DNA of 64,000 bases from positions 124,001-188,000 of the forward strand of contig JBKHXK010000001.1 of the NCBI GenBank assembly GCA_046566065.1, in the 5' to 3' direction. The notes under the pieces were generated by a model that worked only from the letters and a program-made list of their open reading frames with translations, had not been told where the DNA came from and searched no databases. This document shows, piece by piece, positions 25,145 to 33,103 of this stretch. The translations under genes were made by a program, and so were the position numbers. How positions within the stretch are numbered: position 1 is the stretch's first letter; every line of letters begins with the position of its first letter. The stretch comes from MB1-2 sp046566065. GTDB lineage: Bacteria; Actinomycetota; CADDZG01; WHSQ01.

Positions 25145-25909
25145 TCAGACCACCAAGTCGCGCAAGGCGTCGTGAAGACCCGGTCCCGCGGCAACCACTC
25201 CGGGAGAGAGCCCTTTCGGCGCCGGCAGCTCGCTCACCACACCGCCCGCCTCGCGCACGATCAAGACCCCTGCGGCCTTGTCCCATGCCTCCATCGGTGC
25301 TTCGTAGAACCCGTCGAAGCGGCCGCAGGCGAGCGTCGCGAGATCGATGGCGGCCGAGCCGGCCCGTCGCACGTCACGCACCTTCGGAAGCACCTTGCTC
25401 AGGAGAGCGGCTTGATGGGCACGAGCATCTGCGTCGTACGAGAAACCGGTCCCGATCAGAGCCTGCGACAGGTCGTCTCGCTCTGCGACGTGGATCTCCT
25501 CGCCGTTGAGGGTCGCCCCTTCACCGCGCTCGGCAGCGAAGAGCTCCTCTTTATTGGGGTCGTAGATCACGCCGACGAGACCACCGTCGGCGTCCTCGAT
25601 CGCGATGCTGACGCACCACACCGGGATGTTGAAAAGGAAGTTGACGGTGCCGTCCAGCGGGTCCACCACCCATGTGAGTCCCGACTTCGAAGGGCGGCCG
25701 GAACCCTCTTCACCCAGGATCCCGTCGTCCGGGCGCTCGTGGCGGATGAAGTCTGAGATGTACTTCTCGGCGGCGCGATCCGCATCGCTCACCATGTCGG
25801 TCGGGGTCGACTTGGTGTCCAGGCCCTGCACCGGGGCTTCGAAGTAGTCGAGGAGGATCTCGCTGGCCTGCGTCGCAGCCACCATGGCCATCTCCAAGAG
25901 GTCGCTCAC
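25145..25909 (-). CDS. Inositol monophosphatase-family phosphatase
   Basis: The 254-aa product has the three family motifs: GEEGSG, WVVDPLDGTVNF (metal-binding Asp-Pro-Leu-Asp-Gly-Thr) and EAWDKAAGVLIVREAGG. Members dephosphorylate inositol-1-phosphate, fructose-1,6-bisphosphate, histidinol phosphate or 3'-phosphoadenosine phosphate. Actinobacteria need inositol phosphatases for phosphatidylinositol and mycothiol, which is the likely role here, but sequence alone does not fix the substrate. The start is GTG 25909, six bases after TAGGAT, so leaderless. It shares a transcript with the methyltransferase gene. Confidence 0.88.
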   Translation of the reverse strand: MSDLLEMAMVAATQASEILLDYFEAPVQGLDTKSTPTDMVSDADRAAEKYISDFIRHERPDDGILGEEGSGRPSKSGLTWVVDPLDGTVNFLFNIPVWCVSIAIEDADGGLVGVIYDPNKEELFAAERGEGATLNGEEIHVAERDDLSQALIGTGFSYDADARAHQAALLSKVLPKVRDVRRAGSAAIDLATLACGRFDGFYEAPMEAWDKAAGVLIVREAGGVVSELPAPKGLSPGVVAAGPGLHDALRDLVV

Positions 25910-25915
25910 GCCCGC

Positions 25916-25921
25916 ATCCTA
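25916..25921 (-). promoter_or_regulatory. -10 hexamer TAGGAT for leaderless phosphatase gene
   Basis: TAGGAT on the minus strand stands 6 nt before GTG 25909, with no ribosome-binding site between. Confidence 0.55.
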
Positions 25922-25964
25922 AGTAGACGTTGCCGCGTGAGCCGCTCGTCAAGCGACCCCTCGT

Positions 25965-27344
25965 CTAACGGCCCGAGGTCTCGGCCTCGACCTTCTCCCA
26001 AGCCTTGCGCGCAGCGATCAGAACCGGGTCCCATACCGGTGCGAACGGTGGGGCGTAGCTGAGGTCCATGTTGAGCATCTCGTCAACGGTCATCTCGTTC
26101 CAGAGGGCCGTCGCCAACACATCGATGCGCTTGGCGGCTCCCTCCTCACCGAGGATCTGAGCGCCGAGCAGGCGGCCCGAGCGCTTCTCGACGATCAGCT
26201 TGGTCTTGATCGCCGCCGCGCCCGGGAAGTAGCCGGCTCTGGTGGTGGAGTCGACCGTCGCCGTGAGGAACTCGAACCCGGCCTCCTCCGCCTCCGAACC
26301 TTTCAGGCCGGTGCGCGCCACCTCGATACCGCACACCTTCGTCACAGCGGTGCCGACAACACCGGGGAAGGTCTCATATCCACCGCCGATGTTGATCCCC
26401 GCGGTCCGACCCTCCTTGTTGGCATGCGTTCCCAGAGCGATGGCTACCGGTCGCCGCGAGACCAGATGGAACTTCTCTGCGCAGTCCCCCGCGGCCCACA
26501 CCCCCTCCACCTCGGTCTGCATCCGCCGATCCACCCTGATACCGCCGCTGGGTCCGACCGGAACGCCGGCTTCTTCGGCCAGTTCGGAGTTGGGCCGCGC
26601 GCCGAGACCCAGCACAACGATGTCGGCGTCGAACCCGCCGGAGTCGGTGACCACGCGCCGCACCGCTCCGTCTTCGGATTCGAACGCGGTCACTCCCTCG
26701 TTCGTCTTAACCGTGACCCCCAGGTCCTCGAGTGCCTTCGTCACGTGCTCGCCCATGTCGGGATCGAGAGTGGACATCGGCTGAGGTGCGAGCTCCACCA
26801 GGGTCACCTGAAGCCCGCGCGTCACGAAGGCCTCGGCCATCTCCAGACCGATGTAACCGCCGCCCACGACCACCGCGTTCTTCGGTCGCTCGGACTCGAT
26901 GAATCGGTGGATCTCGATGCCGTCGTCGAGCACCTGGACCCCGAACACCCCGTTCGAATCGACGCCGGGCAGTGGGGGCCGCAGCGGCCGGGCTCCCGTG
27001 GCGATCAGCAGTTGATCGAAGCCCTCGGTGAGATCCTTGCCCTTCTCTAGGTCGCGCACGTGCACGCGACGCCCTTCGAGATCGATCTCGGTTACCTCGT
27101 GTCGGATCCGAACGTCTATGGACTGGCGTTCGCGGAACACTTCCGGTTTGCGAACCACGAGCGATCCGATGTCGTCGACGACCCCACCGACGAAATAAGG
27201 GATGCCGCAAGCAGAGAACGAGGTGTGGTGACCGCGTTCGAAAGCGAGGATGTCGAGCCGGTCGGGACCCTTCAGCTTGCGGGCCTGGGAGGCGGCGCTC
27301 ATCCCCGCGGCGTCTCCGCCGATCACGACGAGTCTCTCGGGCAT
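25965..27344 (-). CDS. CoA-disulfide reductase-like FAD oxidoreductase
   Basis: The 459-aa flavoprotein has an FAD-binding start (LVVIGGDAAGMSAASQARK), a single redox cysteine in SFSACGIPYF (near residue 44), an NAD(P)-binding AVVVGGGYIGLEMAEAF and the second FAD motif GVWAAGDCAE. The single active-site Cys places it with CoA-disulfide reductases, persulfide reductases and NADH oxidase-type enzymes of the pyridine nucleotide-disulfide family. The C-terminal dimerisation domain is complete and there is no rhodanese fusion. Physiological substrate is undetermined. Start ATG 27344 lies 6 nt after TAGGCT, so leaderless. Confidence 0.85.
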   Translation of the reverse strand: MPERLVVIGGDAAGMSAASQARKLKGPDRLDILAFERGHHTSFSACGIPYFVGGVVDDIGSLVVRKPEVFRERQSIDVRIRHEVTEIDLEGRRVHVRDLEKGKDLTEGFDQLLIATGARPLRPPLPGVDSNGVFGVQVLDDGIEIHRFIESERPKNAVVVGGGYIGLEMAEAFVTRGLQVTLVELAPQPMSTLDPDMGEHVTKALEDLGVTVKTNEGVTAFESEDGAVRRVVTDSGGFDADIVVLGLGARPNSELAEEAGVPVGPSGGIRVDRRMQTEVEGVWAAGDCAEKFHLVSRRPVAIALGTHANKEGRTAGINIGGGYETFPGVVGTAVTKVCGIEVARTGLKGSEAEEAGFEFLTATVDSTTRAGYFPGAAAIKTKLIVEKRSGRLLGAQILGEEGAAKRIDVLATALWNEMTVDEMLNMDLSYAPPFAPVWDPVLIAARKAWEKVEAETSGR

Positions 27345-27350
27345 CGCCGC

Positions 27351-27356
27351 AGCCTA
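27351..27356 (-). promoter_or_regulatory. -10 hexamer TAGGCT for leaderless flavoprotein gene
   Basis: TAGGCT on the minus strand is followed by GCGGCG and ATG 27344; no ribosome-binding site. Confidence 0.55.
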
Positions 27357-27381
27357 AGCCGACGCCCGTTCGCCGCGCGAT

Positions 27382-27432
27382 GCTTCTGCGCGTAACCGCG
27401 CCCGCTTTCCGGGCGTAGTTACGAACGAAGCG
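27382..27432. repeat. Palindromic element family 2, copy 1 (51 bp)
   Basis: Begins GCTTCTGCGCGTAAC and ends GTTACGAACGAAGCG; the two ends are complementary, around a GC-rich centre. It starts two bases after the sulfatase stop (minus strand). Copies at 40950-41001 and 55455-55505 share length and end sequences. Confidence 0.7.
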
Positions 27433-27434
27433 AG

Positions 27435-28838
27435 CTAGGGGCAGGCCTCAGGGCCCTCGGTCCCCCGGCAGTTCCGATCGGCGTCGAGCTGTTGCGAGAC
27501 CAGAGGAAGCGTCGCGGGCCGCTCGGGCACGCGCGGGATGAGGTTCTCTAGCTGATACGGGTCCAGCGAGATGTTGTAGTACTCGGCGAAGAGCGGCTCG
27601 CCGCCGAAGTCCTCGTCCTCGTAGTACTCGATGTACTGGTGATCGGTCGTGATCATCCCTCCCCAGTCCGGGGTGTTCCGCGTGGGACGGGCCCAGTATT
27701 CGAGCAGCAGCCGGTCGCGTGCCCAGCTGCGGTCGAGGAGCGAGCGACCGTCCATCTCCAACGGGTCGACCGGCAGATCCAGGGCGTCCATGATCGTCGG
27801 GGCGATATCTATGTTCGCCACCAGCCTGTCGTCCGAGGCGCCTTGTGGCGCCCCCAAAGGCCACCGAAGCAGCAACGGGACCCGGACCGAGGGCATGTAC
27901 GGGGTCGTCTTGCCTTGCAGCGAGTGCTCTCCGTGGAGATAGCCATTGTCGGAGGTGAAGATCACCAGCGTGTTGCGAGCCTGACCGGTCGCGCGCAGCA
28001 CCCGCATGATCTTCGCGATCGAATCGTCGACCGACATCAGCGTTCTGAACTGCCCCCGTCGCTGCCGCTTGACCACCTCTATCGACGTCTGACGTTCCTG
28101 AACCCAGGGAGGCTTATCACTCCGATCCTGTTCGAGCACTGCTGGGTTGGGGGTGAACGGAGGCACGGGTGCTCGCCTGTACTTGCGTTCGGGCTCGAAC
28201 GGCGCGTGAGGCGCGGTGAACGTCACGTAGGTGAGCCACGGGTTCCTAAGCGCCGGACGACTCGATATGAAGTCGGTGGTTTGCCGCTCGATGAAATGGG
28301 TCGAGTACCGAGCCACCGTCTTCTGGCGCCCGTCTATGTTCCAGGTGTTGTTGCGGTAGTAGAGGGCGGAGAACCCGCTCATGACCGCCCACCGATCGAA
28401 ATATGGCGGTGGAACCTCGACGCCCCACCCGTTCAGGTACTTCCCGAAGAGCGCGGTCTTGTAGCCCTGCTCTTGAAGCCGCGCTTGCAAGGTCGTCGAA
28501 TGATCCAGGTTGAGCGTGGTCGTGCCGTCGTTCGTGGTTACCCCGTGGTTGTGCACGTATTGCCCGGTGAAGATGCTCGCCCGCGAGGGGCAACACGCTG
28601 GCGTCGTGGCGAAGGCGTTGGTGAACTGCACGCCCTTCTGCACCAGCAACCGCTGGGTCTTCGGCATCACCATCAGCGAGTCGAACCGTTGATCGTCGGT
28701 CACGATGATCAAGACGTTGGTTCGGTTCTCCGCAGCGCGCGCTGAGGGCAAGGGCCGCGGCGCAACCACGCTCCCCACCGATAGGAGGCCGGTTACCGCC
28801 AGGACCAGCCCGACCTTCATCCACCTCATAGAGATCAC
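27435..28838 (-). CDS. Secreted sulfatase
   Basis: The 467-aa product has a signal peptide (KVGLVLAVTGLLSVGSVVA) and the sulfatase signature CCPSRASIFTG, whose first cysteine in CxPSR is converted to formylglycine in active enzymes. NVLIIVTDDQRFDSL supplies the metal-binding aspartates and TLVIFTSDNGYLHGEH the second metal site. It should hydrolyse sulfate esters outside the membrane; the substrate cannot be read. No formylglycine-generating enzyme gene is in the window. The start may be GTG 28838 or ATG 28829 or 28820; no ribosome-binding site decides. Confidence 0.88.
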   Translation of the reverse strand: MISMRWMKVGLVLAVTGLLSVGSVVAPRPLPSARAAENRTNVLIIVTDDQRFDSLMVMPKTQRLLVQKGVQFTNAFATTPACCPSRASIFTGQYVHNHGVTTNDGTTTLNLDHSTTLQARLQEQGYKTALFGKYLNGWGVEVPPPYFDRWAVMSGFSALYYRNNTWNIDGRQKTVARYSTHFIERQTTDFISSRPALRNPWLTYVTFTAPHAPFEPERKYRRAPVPPFTPNPAVLEQDRSDKPPWVQERQTSIEVVKRQRRGQFRTLMSVDDSIAKIMRVLRATGQARNTLVIFTSDNGYLHGEHSLQGKTTPYMPSVRVPLLLRWPLGAPQGASDDRLVANIDIAPTIMDALDLPVDPLEMDGRSLLDRSWARDRLLLEYWARPTRNTPDWGGMITTDHQYIEYYEDEDFGGEPLFAEYYNISLDPYQLENLIPRVPERPATLPLVSQQLDADRNCRGTEGPEACP

Positions 28839-28908
28839 GAACTGCAGTTTCGACCACCCAACCAGATCGCCTGTCCCGCCCCCCAGACTCTAGAGGGTTC
28901 GGGCCTCG

Positions 28909-28936
28909 TTGCCGAGAGGGGTTGGGTGGCTAGGAT
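28909..28936 (+). promoter_or_regulatory. Promoter of tRNA-Arg
   Basis: TTGCCG (28909-28914) and TAGGAT (28931-28936) are separated by 16 nt and lie about 40 nt before the mature tRNA, as expected for a leadered tRNA precursor. Confidence 0.5.
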
Positions 28937-28978
28937 TGACCAGATCCGGAGGCCCGCCGCCTGCTTGCCTCCCTGCAC

Positions 28979-29051
28979 GCCCTCGTAGCTCAGGGGATAG
29001 AGCACAGGTTTCCTAAACCTGGTGTCGCAGGTTCGAATCCTGCCGGGGGCA
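28979..29051 (+). tRNA. tRNA-Arg, anticodon CCT
   Basis: The 73-nt cloverleaf has acceptor arms GCCCTCG/CGGGGGC with one G-U pair, a D-arm TAGCTCAGGGGATAGAGC, anticodon stem CAGGT/ACCTG around TTCCTAA (anticodon CCT) and a T-arm GCAGGTTCGAATCCTGC. It reads AGG codons. The CCA end is not encoded. Discriminator base is A. Confidence 0.95.
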
Positions 29052-29217
29052 CTTCACAAAGGGGCCGCTTCGCCATCAGGCTGGGGACGGCAGACCTCGT
29101 CATGGGGTGTTGGCTCAAAGGGGAGCTCTGAGCAGCAGCACGAGCACTTGCAGGCTGTAGTTGGAAAAACGCGGCCCGGCAGGAGGGGACGCCACCCGGC
29201 ACGCCAACTCTTGACGC

Positions 29218-29511
29218 ATGGAACCCCGGCTCGGCGATGGCCCCCGCATCGAGAGCAACGACTCTCACGACCTCCGTGACGCGCTGGCCCTGACCAAGGG
29301 ATGGCTGGAGGTGCTCTTCCGCAGCTGGGACGAGCTCTCCGAGAACGACAGGTTCCAATGCGTGGCCGGGGCGCTCCTGGGCGCGAATAGGATGACTTTC
29401 CTCCTCGAGGTCCTGGACGGTCATCAGATCGACCTGACGGACAAGCCTGAGGTGAAGATGGCCGAGGAGTTCCTGAAACTGGCCGAGCACAACGGCCAGG
29501 GCCGGAGCTAG
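29218..29511 (+). CDS. Small hypothetical protein (97 aa)
   Basis: The 97-aa product is acidic and helical: LRDALALTKGWLEVLFRSWDEL, then FQCVAGALLGANRMTFLLEVLDG and MAEEFLKLAEHNGQG. No signal peptide or family recognised. An in-frame TGA six bases upstream fixes ATG 29218 as the earliest start; the AGGAGGGG is too far upstream to serve it. It converges on the CopZ-like gene, whose stop codon begins at the next base. Confidence 0.55.
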   Translation: MEPRLGDGPRIESNDSHDLRDALALTKGWLEVLFRSWDELSENDRFQCVAGALLGANRMTFLLEVLDGHQIDLTDKPEVKMAEEFLKLAEHNGQGRS

Positions 29512-29718
29512 CTAACCGGCTACGGGGTACCCCGCCGCTTCGATGGCGCGCACGACCCCGGTTCGGTCGATCACGCCTTCGTCGTAGGACACGTCGACGT
29601 TCTTCGCCTCGATATCAACATCGGCCCCCTGCACGCCGGCCAGAGGAACGAGCGCCTGCTCGATCGCGCTCTTGCAATGACCGCAGGACACATCGGGAAC
29701 CTTGAAGGTCTCTTTCAT
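29512..29718 (-). CDS. Heavy-metal-associated (CopZ-like) metallochaperone
   Basis: The 68-aa product is a single HMA domain with the metal motif SCGHCKSAIEQAL (CxxC) and the beta-strand ending NVDVSYDEGVIDRTGVVRAIEAAGYPV. Such proteins carry Cu(I) to P-type ATPases. Neither a copper ATPase nor CsoR is next to it, so the partner is unknown; the cupredoxin at 449-1687 is a possible client only by function class. ATG 29718 follows TAGCCT by six bases: leaderless, with a -10 that overlaps the divergent gene's. Confidence 0.85.
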   Translation of the reverse strand: MKETFKVPDVSCGHCKSAIEQALVPLAGVQGADVDIEAKNVDVSYDEGVIDRTGVVRAIEAAGYPVAG

Positions 29719-29724
29719 GGCGCC

Positions 29725-29734
29725 AGGCTAACCT
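29725..29734. promoter_or_regulatory. Overlapping divergent -10 elements
   Basis: AGGCTAACCT contains TAACCT (plus, 29729-29734, 7 nt before ATG 29742) and, on the other strand, TAGCCT (29725-29730, 6 nt before ATG 29718). The two hexamers share the central TA. Confidence 0.6.
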
Positions 29735-29741
29735 GAGTTCC

Positions 29742-30647
29742 ATGCAGATCGGGATGGTGGGACTCGGCAAGATGGGCGCCAACATGACGCTGCGACTACT
29801 GCGCGGCGCTCACGAGGTGGTGGTCTTCGACATCGAGCGGACCGCGGTCGAGAAGCTTTCGGGCGAGGGGGCCACCGGCGCGACCTCGCTGGCTGATCTC
29901 GTGACGAAGCTAGAAACCCCGCGTGCGATCTGGCTCATGCTGCCGGCGGGAGAGGTCACCGAGCATGCGATACGTGACCTGTCGGGACGCCTCGCGCCCG
30001 GAGATGTCGTGATCGATGGCGGCAACTCTCGTTACGTGGATAGCGTGCGGCGAGCCACCGACCTCTTCAAGAAAGGGATCGCGTTCGTCGATTGCGGGAC
30101 CTCGGGCGGCATCTGGGGACTGGAAGAGGGTTTCTGTCTGATGATCGGAGCCGACGCAGAGGAGTTCGAGCGACTCGAGCCGCTGTTCCAGACGCTCGCT
30201 CCGCCCGACGGCTACGCACGCGTAGGCCCCCCCGGCGCCGGTCACTTCGTGAAGATGGTGCACAACGGCATCGAGTACGGCCTGATGCAGGCCTACGCGG
30301 AAGGCTTCGAGCTGATGCGTTCGAGCGACCTCAAGCTGGACATCGAGGGCATCGCTCAGCTCTGGCGGCACGGGAGCGTAGTGCGGTCCTGGCTCCTCGA
30401 TCTCCTCGCCTCGGCCCTCGAAGAGGACCCCGAGCTCGACCGCTTGAGCGACTTCGTGGCGGATTCGGGTGAAGGGCGATGGACCCTCCAGGAAGCGATC
30501 GACCGCGGCGTTCCGATGCCGGCATTGTCGGCGGCGATGTTCGCCCGCTTCACGTCACAGCAGGAGGTCTCGTTCGCGGGAAAGGTACTCGCCGCTCTCC
30601 GCAAGGAGTTCGGCGGCCACGAGGTCAGGCCTCCGGAACAGCGATGA
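29742..30647 (+). CDS. gnd: 6-phosphogluconate dehydrogenase, short form
   Basis: The enzyme oxidatively decarboxylates 6-phosphogluconate to ribulose-5-phosphate. The 301-aa product has a Rossmann start (MQIGMVGLGKMGANMTLRLL), NSRYVDSVRRA, DCGTSGGIWGLEEG and the catalytic region GPPGAGHFVKMVHNGIEYGL with Lys and Asn-Gly-Ile-Glu-Tyr. The length near 300 aa marks the NAD-type short form (GndA/YqeC-like), lacking the C-terminal extension of E. coli Gnd. It starts a run with clpS, DUF2017 and bcp; clpS overlaps it by four bases. zwf and pgl are at 53-55 kb. Confidence 0.9.
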   Translation: MQIGMVGLGKMGANMTLRLLRGAHEVVVFDIERTAVEKLSGEGATGATSLADLVTKLETPRAIWLMLPAGEVTEHAIRDLSGRLAPGDVVIDGGNSRYVDSVRRATDLFKKGIAFVDCGTSGGIWGLEEGFCLMIGADAEEFERLEPLFQTLAPPDGYARVGPPGAGHFVKMVHNGIEYGLMQAYAEGFELMRSSDLKLDIEGIAQLWRHGSVVRSWLLDLLASALEEDPELDRLSDFVADSGEGRWTLQEAIDRGVPMPALSAAMFARFTSQQEVSFAGKVLAALRKEFGGHEVRPPEQR

Positions 30648-30943
30648 GCCAGACGACGATCGCTCCCGAGCGCATCGACGAAACCACGACGGACGAGCAC
30701 CACGAGGAGGATCGTCCCTGGCTGGTCATCGTATGGAACGACCCGATCAACCTGATGAGCTACGTCACCTGGGTCTTCCAGAAGCTCTTCAACTACCCCC
30801 TCGCCAAGGCGACCAAGCTGATGCTCGAGGTGCATCACCAGGGCAGGTCGGTGGTGTCGAGCGGATCGCGCGAGAAGGCCGAGCTGGATTGCTACCGGCT
30901 GCACGCCCACGGTCTGTGGGCGACGATCGCGAAGAGCGACTGA
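30644..30943 (+). CDS. clpS: ATP-dependent Clp protease adaptor ClpS
   Basis: ClpS delivers N-degron proteins to ClpAP/ClpCP. The 99-aa product has a variable acidic N-terminal arm and the core VIVWNDPINLMSYVTWVFQKLF, with the conserved Asp-Pro-ligand region, then KATKLMLEVHHQGRSVVSSG and ELDCYRLHAHGLWATI. ATG 30644 overlaps the gnd stop as ATGA. It precedes a DUF2017 gene, the order common in actinobacteria. ClpC itself is not in the window. Confidence 0.93.
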   Translation: MSQTTIAPERIDETTTDEHHEEDRPWLVIVWNDPINLMSYVTWVFQKLFNYPLAKATKLMLEVHHQGRSVVSSGSREKAELDCYRLHAHGLWATIAKSD

Positions 30944-30946
30944 CGC

Positions 30947-31423
30947 GTGCCCCACATACACCGCGCGAATGACGGTATCCACATCGCGCTCGATGAACAG
31001 GAGACGGGCATCCTGCGCGAGCTGACGCGCGAGATGCGGCTTCTGTTGGAGGCCGACATCCCCGCCCAAGACGAGGTTCTCCAGCGGTTGTTCCCTCGCG
31101 CATATGAAGAGGAAAACGACCAACTCAAATACGAAGAGCTGATCGGAAACGAACTACGCGACGTCAAGCGGGAGGCATTGCGGAAGGTCGAGGAGGCTCT
31201 GGGGCCCTCCGGCCCCCTGGATGTCGAGCTTTCCGCCTCCGAGGTCGATGAATGGCTCCGTTTCTTGAACGACGTCCGACTGGCGATCGGTACCCGGCTC
31301 GCGGTCGACGAGGTGAAGATGGACAAGGAGTACGACCCGAACGACCCCGAGGCCCCCGCCCTGTCGGTACTGCACTGGCTCGGTTGGCTGCAGGGGACCA
31401 TGTTGGAACAACTGAACACTTGA
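30947..31423 (+). CDS. DUF2017 family protein
   Basis: The 158-aa helical protein starts at GTG 30947, three bases after the clpS stop. LDEQETGILRELTREMRLLLE, LFPRAYEEENDQLKYEELI and LRFLNDVRLAIGTRL match DUF2017, an actinobacterial family almost always next to clpS. Its role is unproven; the neighbour relation points to protein quality control or N-degron handling. No signal or membrane segment. Confidence 0.85.
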   Translation: MPHIHRANDGIHIALDEQETGILRELTREMRLLLEADIPAQDEVLQRLFPRAYEEENDQLKYEELIGNELRDVKREALRKVEEALGPSGPLDVELSASEVDEWLRFLNDVRLAIGTRLAVDEVKMDKEYDPNDPEAPALSVLHWLGWLQGTMLEQLNT

Positions 31424-31436
31424 GGAGGCTCACCCG

Positions 31437-31901
31437 ATGCTGCAGCAAGGAGACGAAGCACCCGACTTCGCACTAGAGGACGGCGAGGGCAAGACCTGGA
31501 GGTTGTCCGAGCTGAAGGGTCAGAGGGTGATCCTGTACTTCTACCCGGCCGACGACACACCGGGATGCACGAAGGAATCGTGCGACTTCCGGGATGCTTC
31601 GGCGGAGCTACGGGAGGCGGGCTACATCGTTCTGGGTGTCAGTCCGCAGGGGGCCGAGTCGCACAGGAGGTTCGCGTCCAAGTACTCGCTCAACTTCCCT
31701 CTCCTGGTCGACGATCGATTCGAGGCGACGCACGCCTACGGCGCTTTCAAGGAACTGGGCAACTACAAGGACATCCCCATCAGGGTGAAGCGTTCGACCT
31801 TCGTGATCGATGAGGACGGCCGGATCGAGATCGCCGAGTACGGGGTCAGGGCCGAGGGCCACGTCGAGCGCTTGCGCGAGAGGCTCGGCGTCGGCGTCTA
31901 G
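31437..31901 (+). CDS. bcp: Thioredoxin-dependent peroxiredoxin (Bcp type)
   Basis: The 154-aa product is a 1-Cys/atypical 2-Cys peroxiredoxin with YFYPADDTPGCTKESCDFRD: the peroxidatic Cys in PGCT and a resolving Cys five residues later. FPLLVDD and RSTFVIDEDGRI complete the fold. It reduces hydrogen peroxide and organic peroxides in the cytoplasm. AGGAGG precedes ATG 31437. The stop interlocks through CTAG with the convergent endonuclease IV gene. Confidence 0.93.
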   Translation: MLQQGDEAPDFALEDGEGKTWRLSELKGQRVILYFYPADDTPGCTKESCDFRDASAELREAGYIVLGVSPQGAESHRRFASKYSLNFPLLVDDRFEATHAYGAFKELGNYKDIPIRVKRSTFVIDEDGRIEIAEYGVRAEGHVERLRERLGVGV

Positions 31902-32647
31902 AGGTTCTCTCGAAGAAAGGCGATGTCGTCTGCGATACCGGGCCAGGGTGTTTCGCAGATGACGGGAACGTCGCCTGCCGCTCTGATCATCTCGAGCAGC
32001 ACCTCCTTGTCGATCTGACCCCCGTCGAAGTTCGCGTGACGGTCGGCACCGCTACCGGCCTTGTCCCGGCTGCTGTTCGCGTGGACGAGATCGATCCGGC
32101 CCGTCGCCGCCAGCACGCGCTCGATCACAGATCCGAGGTCTTCGCCCGCAGCGTGAGCGTGACAGGTGTCGAAGCAGAACCCAACGTCGAAGCCGTCGAG
32201 CCGCTCCCAGAGTCTGGCGATGTTCTCGACGTGGCGCGTCATCGCGTTGGTGCCTCCGGCGGTGTTCTCGATCAGCACCGGCATATCGCTCTCCAGACGA
32301 TCGAAGACCGTCCGCCAGCGGCCGAAGCCCTCCTCCACGCCATCTTCGGCATGGCCCCCGTGCACGATGACCCCGGCGGCACCGATCGCCTGCGCGGCCT
32401 CCAGCGTCTGATCGAGGATCTTCCGCGAAGGGATCCGCACCCTGTTGTTCGGAGAGGCCACGTTGATCAGATAGGGAGCGTGGACGTAGACCGGCACATC
32501 GGATGACTTGAGCACGTCGGCATCTTCTCGGGGTGGTGGTTTCTTCCAAGACTGTGGTGGGCCCACGAAGAGTTGGACGCAGTCGGCCCCGACGTCTGAT
32601 GCCTCCTGGAGAGGATCGTCGTCCGGAACATGGGCTCCGATGATCAT
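31898..32647 (-). CDS. nfo: Endonuclease IV-type AP endonuclease
   Basis: The 249-aa TIM-barrel protein has the metal-ligand motifs of endonuclease IV: VYVHAPYLIN, VIVHGGH, VLIENTAGG and FCFDTCHAHAAG, which hold the trinuclear zinc site. It should cut the backbone 5' to abasic sites and repair 3' blocked ends. It is about 30 residues shorter than E. coli Nfo, mainly in loops. ATG 32647 follows TAGCTT by 6 nt, leaderless. Its stop overlaps the convergent bcp stop. Confidence 0.88.
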   Translation of the reverse strand: MIIGAHVPDDDPLQEASDVGADCVQLFVGPPQSWKKPPPREDADVLKSSDVPVYVHAPYLINVASPNNRVRIPSRKILDQTLEAAQAIGAAGVIVHGGHAEDGVEEGFGRWRTVFDRLESDMPVLIENTAGGTNAMTRHVENIARLWERLDGFDVGFCFDTCHAHAAGEDLGSVIERVLAATGRIDLVHANSSRDKAGSGADRHANFDGGQIDKEVLLEMIRAAGDVPVICETPWPGIADDIAFLRENL

Positions 32648-32653
32648 GACTGA

Positions 32654-32659
32654 AAGCTA
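32654..32659 (-). promoter_or_regulatory. -10 hexamer TAGCTT for leaderless nfo
   Basis: TAGCTT on the minus strand is six bases before ATG 32647; no ribosome-binding site. Confidence 0.5.
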
Positions 32660-32707
32660 GCTCACGGTGAGGTTGCCCCCCGCCCGCTCTTGGTTCAAGA
32701 TGCCACG

Positions 32708-33103
32708 ATGAAGCTACTCAGAGATGTCTCCGTGCGGCACCTCCTAACCGTCGACCCTACGGCCACCCTGCGGCGCGCCGCGAAAGTCATGACCGAACGA
32801 GGCGTTGGTTGCGCTGTGGTCATCGAGAACGAAAAGGTCGCCGGCATCGTCACCGAGCGCGACATCCTGCGCGCCATCGCCGCCGACCAGAGCATGGACG
32901 AAACTCAGGTGCATGAGGTGATGACGCGAGAGGTCGTGAGCGGGGCACCCGGTTGGGACATCCTGAGGGCCGCCAAGGCTATGACCGACGGCGGCTTCCG
33001 CCACCTTCTGGTGATGGAGATGGACGACCCCGTGGGGATCGTGTCGTTGCGCGACCTGCTCGACTCGATGTCCGCGGCCGTTCAGGCCGACTCTTCGAGC
33101 TGA
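32708..33103 (+). CDS. Tandem CBS-domain protein
   Basis: The 131-aa product consists of two CBS domains: VRHLLTVDPTATLRRAAKVMTERGVGCAVVIE with IVTERDILRAIA, then VHEVMTREVVSGAPGWDILRAAKAMTDGGFRHLLVME with IVSLRDLLDSM (each domain about 55 residues). Such stand-alone modules bind adenine nucleotides and act as energy sensors for unknown partners. ATG 32708 is preceded by CAAGAT at a 6-nt gap, a variant of the leaderless -10. The 3' end overlaps the convergent SRPBCC gene by 22 nt. Confidence 0.85.
   Translation: MKLLRDVSVRHLLTVDPTATLRRAAKVMTERGVGCAVVIENEKVAGIVTERDILRAIAADQSMDETQVHEVMTREVVSGAPGWDILRAAKAMTDGGFRHLLVMEMDDPVGIVSLRDLLDSMSAAVQADSSS

Larger units (their letters stand above)
28839..29217. 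other. Gene-free gap carrying a tRNA-Arg
   Basis: This 379-nt gap holds the tRNA promoter (28909-28936) and tRNA-Arg (28979-29051). From 29052 to 29217 I see no supported reading frame, terminator, integrase or duplicated tRNA end. Confidence 0.7.

Noticed and set aside
29052..29217. Integration scar or att site after tRNA-Arg
   Set aside because: No repeat of the tRNA 3' end and no integrase are found in the window.
28990..29490. Minus-strand reading frame across tRNA-Arg with a PAGFEPATPGLGN-like stretch
   Set aside because: This peptide is the well-known artefact of translating the antisense of a tRNA; the plus-strand gene at 29218 and the tRNA explain the DNA.
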